DNA of 64,000 nt from Simiduia sp. 21SJ11W-1 (lineage in GTDB: Bacteria > Pseudomonadota > Gammaproteobacteria > Pseudomonadales > Cellvibrionaceae). Below the pieces are notes generated by a model. The model was not told where the DNA came from. It was given only the letters and a program-made list of their open reading frames with translations, and searched no databases. The stretch covers positions 806,001-870,000 of the forward strand of contig NZ_CP090959.1 of the NCBI RefSeq assembly GCF_024138675.1, read 5' to 3'. Of this stretch, positions 60,656 through 64,000 are shown piece after piece (position 1 is the stretch's first letter; the number at the start of each line of letters is the position of its first letter). A program made the translations under genes and the position numbers.

Positions 60656-61437
60656 TGGCGGTGGCCAACTTGTGGCAAATCATGCGCGATGAAGCCCGCA
60701 CCTTCAGTAAAGATGAGCCGGCACTGGCAAGTTTTTACCACGGTGCGGTGCTCAATCACCCCACCTTGTGCTCGGCATTGAGCTACACCCTGGCGCTCAA
60801 GCTCGACAGCGCCAACTTGCCCGCCATCTTGTTGCGGCAGGTAATTGATGAGGCGCTGGCCGCCGAGCCCGCCATTGTGCAGGCGGTAACCCGCGATGTG
60901 CAGGCCTGCCTGGAGCGCGACCCGGCCTGCCACTATGCGGTGATGCCGCTGCTCTTTTTTAAAGGCTTTCAGGCCCTGCAGGGCTACCGCATTGCCCATT
61001 GGTTGTGGCGCCACGAACGGCGCGCACTGGCCATGTATTTTCAAAACCAGATTGCCGAGACCTTCAGCGTAGACATTCACCCGGCAGCCAAATTGGGCGC
61101 GGGTATCATGATGGATCACGCCACCGGTATTGTGATCGGTGAAACCGCCGTGGTGGCAGACAATGTGTCTATGTTGCACGGTGTTACCCTGGGCGGCAGC
61201 GGCTACGTGAAAGGCGATCGTCACCCGAAGGTGGGTAAGGGCGTGCTGATTAGCGCCGGGGCAAAATTGCTGGGTAATATCGCCATTGGTGCGGGTGCCA
61301 AAATTGCCGCCGGCAGTGTGGTATTAAGCTCGGTGCCGGCGGGCAATACGGTGGCCGGAGTGCCTGCAAAAATTGTGGGCGCTCCGAAATCGCCAAATCC
61401 GGCAAGCCAGATGAATCACAACTTGCCAGAGGAATAG
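60652..61437 (+). CDS. cysE: Serine O-acetyltransferase
   Basis: CysE acetylates L-serine with acetyl-CoA, the first step of cysteine synthesis. The 261-residue protein has an N-terminal helical half and the left-handed beta-helix of hexapeptide repeats, including the catalytic His of MMDHATGIVIGE and HGVTLGGSG. The C-terminus lacks the terminal Ile-type tail that binds CysK in some species (ends NHNLPEE). The ATG overlaps the HAD stop. Confidence 0.95.
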   Translation: MMAVANLWQIMRDEARTFSKDEPALASFYHGAVLNHPTLCSALSYTLALKLDSANLPAILLRQVIDEALAAEPAIVQAVTRDVQACLERDPACHYAVMPLLFFKGFQALQGYRIAHWLWRHERRALAMYFQNQIAETFSVDIHPAAKLGAGIMMDHATGIVIGETAVVADNVSMLHGVTLGGSGYVKGDRHPKVGKGVLISAGAKLLGNIAIGAGAKIAAGSVVLSSVPAGNTVAGVPAKIVGAPKSPNPASQMNHNLPEE

Positions 61438-61455
61438 GGCAGCGCGTGGGCTGCG

Positions 61456-62406
61456 CTATAACCCGAAAGCCTGCTGGGAAAACGCCACGCGTTGCTCTAC
61501 GTTTTGTGGCCCTTGCTCGCACTGGGTATCAATCACTTTCAAACGATTTAACAAACCCGTTTGGTTGGCCACCTGAATGGATAGGCCGGGGCGTGCGTTC
61601 AATTCAAGAATGAGTGGGCCGTAGAGTTTATCGAGCACGATATCTGCACCCAGGTAGCCCAGGCCCGTCATCTCATGGGCGCCGCAGGCGAGCATTAATA
61701 TGGCGTGCCAGCTGGGTACTTCCAAATCGTCGAAGGCGTGATTTGTATCGGGGTGTTTGTTTACCAGGCTCCCGTTTTGCACCGCGCAAATAGCGCGTCC
61801 GTTGGCGAGGTTCAGGCCCACGCCCACTGCGCCCTGGTGCAAATTGGCCTTGCCGTCTGAGCTGTGTGTGGCGCAGCGAATCATGGCCATTACCGGGTAG
61901 CCGCGATACACCACCACGCGCACATCGGGCACGCCTTCATAGCTGTATTGCGCAAGCGCCTCATCAAAATTTATCAGCGCCTCAATCATGGCCTGATCGG
62001 TGCGCCCGCCAAGGCTGAACAGGCCAGATAAAATATTGGAGGCGTGGCGGGCAATGTAATCCACACTGACGCGTTGGCCAGAGGGTTTGATGAAGTCGTT
62101 ACCATCGCGGCCCACAATCACCAAAATGCCTTTGCCGCCGCTGCCCTGTACGGGTTTGATAACGAACTGGGTGCGCTCGCCAATTAGGTTGAGCAGGGTT
62201 TTTATTTGAAACTGGTGTTCAATCACGCCTACCAATTCCGGCACCGCCACGCCCGCCGCTTGCGCTGCGAGTTTGGTTTTTAATTTGTTGTCTACCAGTG
62301 GGTAGAGGCTGCGCTTGTTGTAGCGCAAAATGCACTGCACGTTGCGGCGGTTCATGCCCAGCACGCCCGCCTCACGCAACTTGCCGGGGCTTGCAAACCA
62401 GCCCAT
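61456..62406 (-). CDS. Alpha-L-glutamate ligase-like ATP-grasp protein
   Basis: The 316-residue ATP-grasp protein of the RimK-related group shows FVIKPVQGSGGKGILVI, the DVRVVVYRGYPVMAMIR strand pair and LELNARPGLSIQVAN with the metal-binding Glu and Asn. It starts immediately after the stop of the transglutaminase-7TM gene, so the pair is coupled. Pairs of this kind, often with a zinc-protease gene, are a known but poorly understood conserved set. The substrate to which glutamate is added is unknown. Confidence 0.9.
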   Translation of the reverse strand: MGWFASPGKLREAGVLGMNRRNVQCILRYNKRSLYPLVDNKLKTKLAAQAAGVAVPELVGVIEHQFQIKTLLNLIGERTQFVIKPVQGSGGKGILVIVGRDGNDFIKPSGQRVSVDYIARHASNILSGLFSLGGRTDQAMIEALINFDEALAQYSYEGVPDVRVVVYRGYPVMAMIRCATHSSDGKANLHQGAVGVGLNLANGRAICAVQNGSLVNKHPDTNHAFDDLEVPSWHAILMLACGAHEMTGLGYLGADIVLDKLYGPLILELNARPGLSIQVANQTGLLNRLKVIDTQCEQGPQNVEQRVAFSQQAFGL

Positions 62407-62407
62407 G

Positions 62408-63970
62408 TTATTGGCCCGCCTGTTGGCTTTTAGCCGCCTGCTTTTGCGCGGCAATCATATGGCGGAAGCGATACAGCTCGCTTAAGCGGTAGCCGCTGTA
62501 CTGGCCAATCATCAAGATCAGCGCCAACAGCACCAGCGATAACTCGGGGAAGTTAAAGGTGAGGTGCTTGGCAATGCTATTGGTCATCAAGCCGTAGGCG
62601 ATGATGGCCACAATCAAACTGCCGCCCCCTTGTTTTACCACATCGCGCGGGCCCTCTTCTTCCCACAGGGTAGACATGCGTTCGATGGTCCAGGCCAGAA
62701 TAATGGTGGGGAAGAAGGTCACGCTCATGGCTGAATCGATGCCGAGCTTGTAGCTGGCAATGCTGAAAAATGCCATTAGCCCGAGCACCACAATAATCAC
62801 CGCCGAAACCCGTGCCACCAGCAGCAGGTTTAAATGGCTCAGGTAGTAGCGAATCCAGAGGCCCACACCTACCACCAGCAAAAACATGGGCAGGCCCGCC
62901 AGCAAGCCGGTTTCAATGAATGCCAGGGCAATCAGAATGGGCATAAAGGTGCCTGAAGTGGGCAGCCCTACAATGATGCGCAAAAACACCACCACCAGCG
63001 CGCCGATGGGAATTAACAGCAGTGTTTTGAATACACCTTGCTGTTCTACGGGCAGCGAGTAAATGCTGAAGTCGATCAATGCCGCCTGGCTGGATAAATC
63101 TTGCATCATGGCCACGGTGCGAGCCGGCACTGTGTTCACTACCATGGAAAATTCCACGTTGGAATTCACACCACCGATGACATCCAGCAGTGAAATGCCG
63201 CCGCGCTGCCACACCAAAAAGTTATCGGGCAAACCGCGTTCGCCGGTTTCCGGGTTGAACTGTATCCACTCGCCCTGGGAGTAGATTTCCAGCAATTGTG
63301 CGTAGTTGGCCCGGCGCCGGCCATCTTGCAGGTACACGCCCTTTACTGTTTGAAAGTGGATGCCACGGTAGGCCAGAAGCTTGGCGGCAACGGCCATGGC
63401 ATCATCGTTGTTGGCCGACAGCAAAAAAGATACGTCCTGGGATTTTTCCCGGGCGTTGAGCTTGCTCAGCATCAGCTGGGTAAAGCTTGCATCAGTGCCG
63501 GATACTTCATTCAGGTGTTCGAAAAAGATGCGCAGCGATTCTCGCTCGCTCGGGTAGGTGCGTGGTTTGGCCACTTCGCCTTCGGGGGCGGCGGGTTCAC
63601 TTAAAATTTTGTTGTCGTGCACCACTTGCATTTTGTAGTGCAGGGTAATGGCCGATTTATTGTTGGCATCGCGCCGGCTCCAGCGCGCGTAGCGGCGCTC
63701 GCGCTCTTCATTGATTAAAAAGCCAAAGCCCGAAGACGAAAAGTTTTCATCAATAATAATGCCGTTGCCGTGCTTTTCAGGCAGCGCCAGGGTGACCTCA
63801 ATGGGGTCGCCCGTGGGTTCAAAGGATATTTTTGATTGCAGCGTCCAGACGTTGCGCGATTCGCCGGGCCACAGCGGGAAATCGAGCGCGAGGTTTTTGT
63901 ACAATGCGCCGGAGGTGCCGATAACGGCAAGTAGGGCGGCCACAATAAATAGCTGAATGCGTGCTTTCAT
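62408..63970 (-). CDS. Inactive transglutaminase with seven-transmembrane domain
   Basis: The 520-residue protein has a signal-anchor (first 25 residues), a periplasmic transglutaminase-like domain (about 165-260, LLAYRGIHFQTVKGVYLQDGRR) without a visible catalytic Cys, and seven C-terminal helices (about 300-500, beginning FKTLLLIPIGALVVVFLRIIVG, in two parts). This is the UUP1-type fusion. It is cotranscribed with the RimK-like ligase, so the two are likely to act in one envelope process. Confidence 0.88.
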   Translation of the reverse strand: MKARIQLFIVAALLAVIGTSGALYKNLALDFPLWPGESRNVWTLQSKISFEPTGDPIEVTLALPEKHGNGIIIDENFSSSGFGFLINEERERRYARWSRRDANNKSAITLHYKMQVVHDNKILSEPAAPEGEVAKPRTYPSERESLRIFFEHLNEVSGTDASFTQLMLSKLNAREKSQDVSFLLSANNDDAMAVAAKLLAYRGIHFQTVKGVYLQDGRRRANYAQLLEIYSQGEWIQFNPETGERGLPDNFLVWQRGGISLLDVIGGVNSNVEFSMVVNTVPARTVAMMQDLSSQAALIDFSIYSLPVEQQGVFKTLLLIPIGALVVVFLRIIVGLPTSGTFMPILIALAFIETGLLAGLPMFLLVVGVGLWIRYYLSHLNLLLVARVSAVIIVVLGLMAFFSIASYKLGIDSAMSVTFFPTIILAWTIERMSTLWEEEGPRDVVKQGGGSLIVAIIAYGLMTNSIAKHLTFNFPELSLVLLALILMIGQYSGYRLSELYRFRHMIAAQKQAAKSQQAGQ

Positions 63971-64000
63971 AGTTGACCTTGAGCAGGGGGCTGAAAAATC

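Overview
The window looks like chromosomal DNA from a marine, polysaccharide-degrading gammaproteobacterium, most like Cellvibrionales (Simiduia, Saccharophagus, Teredinibacter type). The evidence is the dksA-gluQRS-cbrX-cbrA-cbrB-crcZ-pcnB-folK-panB block, which has the Pseudomonas-type gene order, beside a uronate polysaccharide utilisation locus with a large TonB-dependent receptor. The genus is inferred; no rRNA or tRNA gene is present.

Layout. 1-3.4 kb: a truncated zinc-ribbon gene, prmA and a LacI regulator. 3.4-5.3 kb: a lipoprotein / class 3 lipase / small membrane protein operon that resembles an effector-immunity module. 5.5-12.9 kb: a thioesterase, then an ECF sigma/ChrR-type anti-sigma pair divergent from a six-gene operon (SnoaL-like, SDR, flavin oxidase, DUF1365, cyclopropane-synthase-like methyltransferase, DUF2878). 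TGATCC-N18-TAA promoters face both ways, as expected for a singlet-oxygen/lipid-modification regulon. 13-14 kb: azlCD.

14.1-37.6 kb is a uronic-acid polymer locus: TRAP transporter and kdgK, an FCD-type GntR regulator, uxuA-uxaC-uxuB, a secreted beta-helix lyase-like protein, DUF4861-kduI, GH105-kduD-PL(PF05426)-GH2, and a TonB receptor. A recurring operator-like motif (TTGGTnnnRCCACTTG, often followed by nCCAA) lies at four divergent or upstream regions and at one orphan position. The enzymes point to a glucuronate-type polymer rather than pectin: external lyases, GH105 opening unsaturated uronates, KduI/KduD, UxaC/UxuB/UxuA, then KdgK.

37.9-45.1 kb is an accessory region. It is bordered by a strictly alternating array of a roughly 200-260 bp structured repeat (forms A forward and B reverse: A B A B A, island, B A B A plus a remnant). 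Between A3 and B3 lie a probable pore-forming effector with its membrane immunity protein, a small secreted protein, and two integron gene cassettes (a KAP P-loop NTPase and a 130-residue unknown) with attC sites but no integrase. This array is the strongest candidate here for something undescribed: the inner hairpin changes on both arms between copies, while the reading frame does not stay constant.

45.2-64 kb is mostly core genome: panB, a deoxynucleoside kinase, folK, pcnB, a CrcZ-like Hfq/Crc-titrating RNA with sigma-54 promoter and CbrB-like site, cbrB, cbrA, cbrX, gluQRS, dksA, sfsA, a Rieske protein, htpX, a cNMP-binding protein, a TfoX-C protein, a VanY-like peptidase, a HAD phosphatase, cysE, and a RimK-like ligase / inactive transglutaminase-7TM pair.
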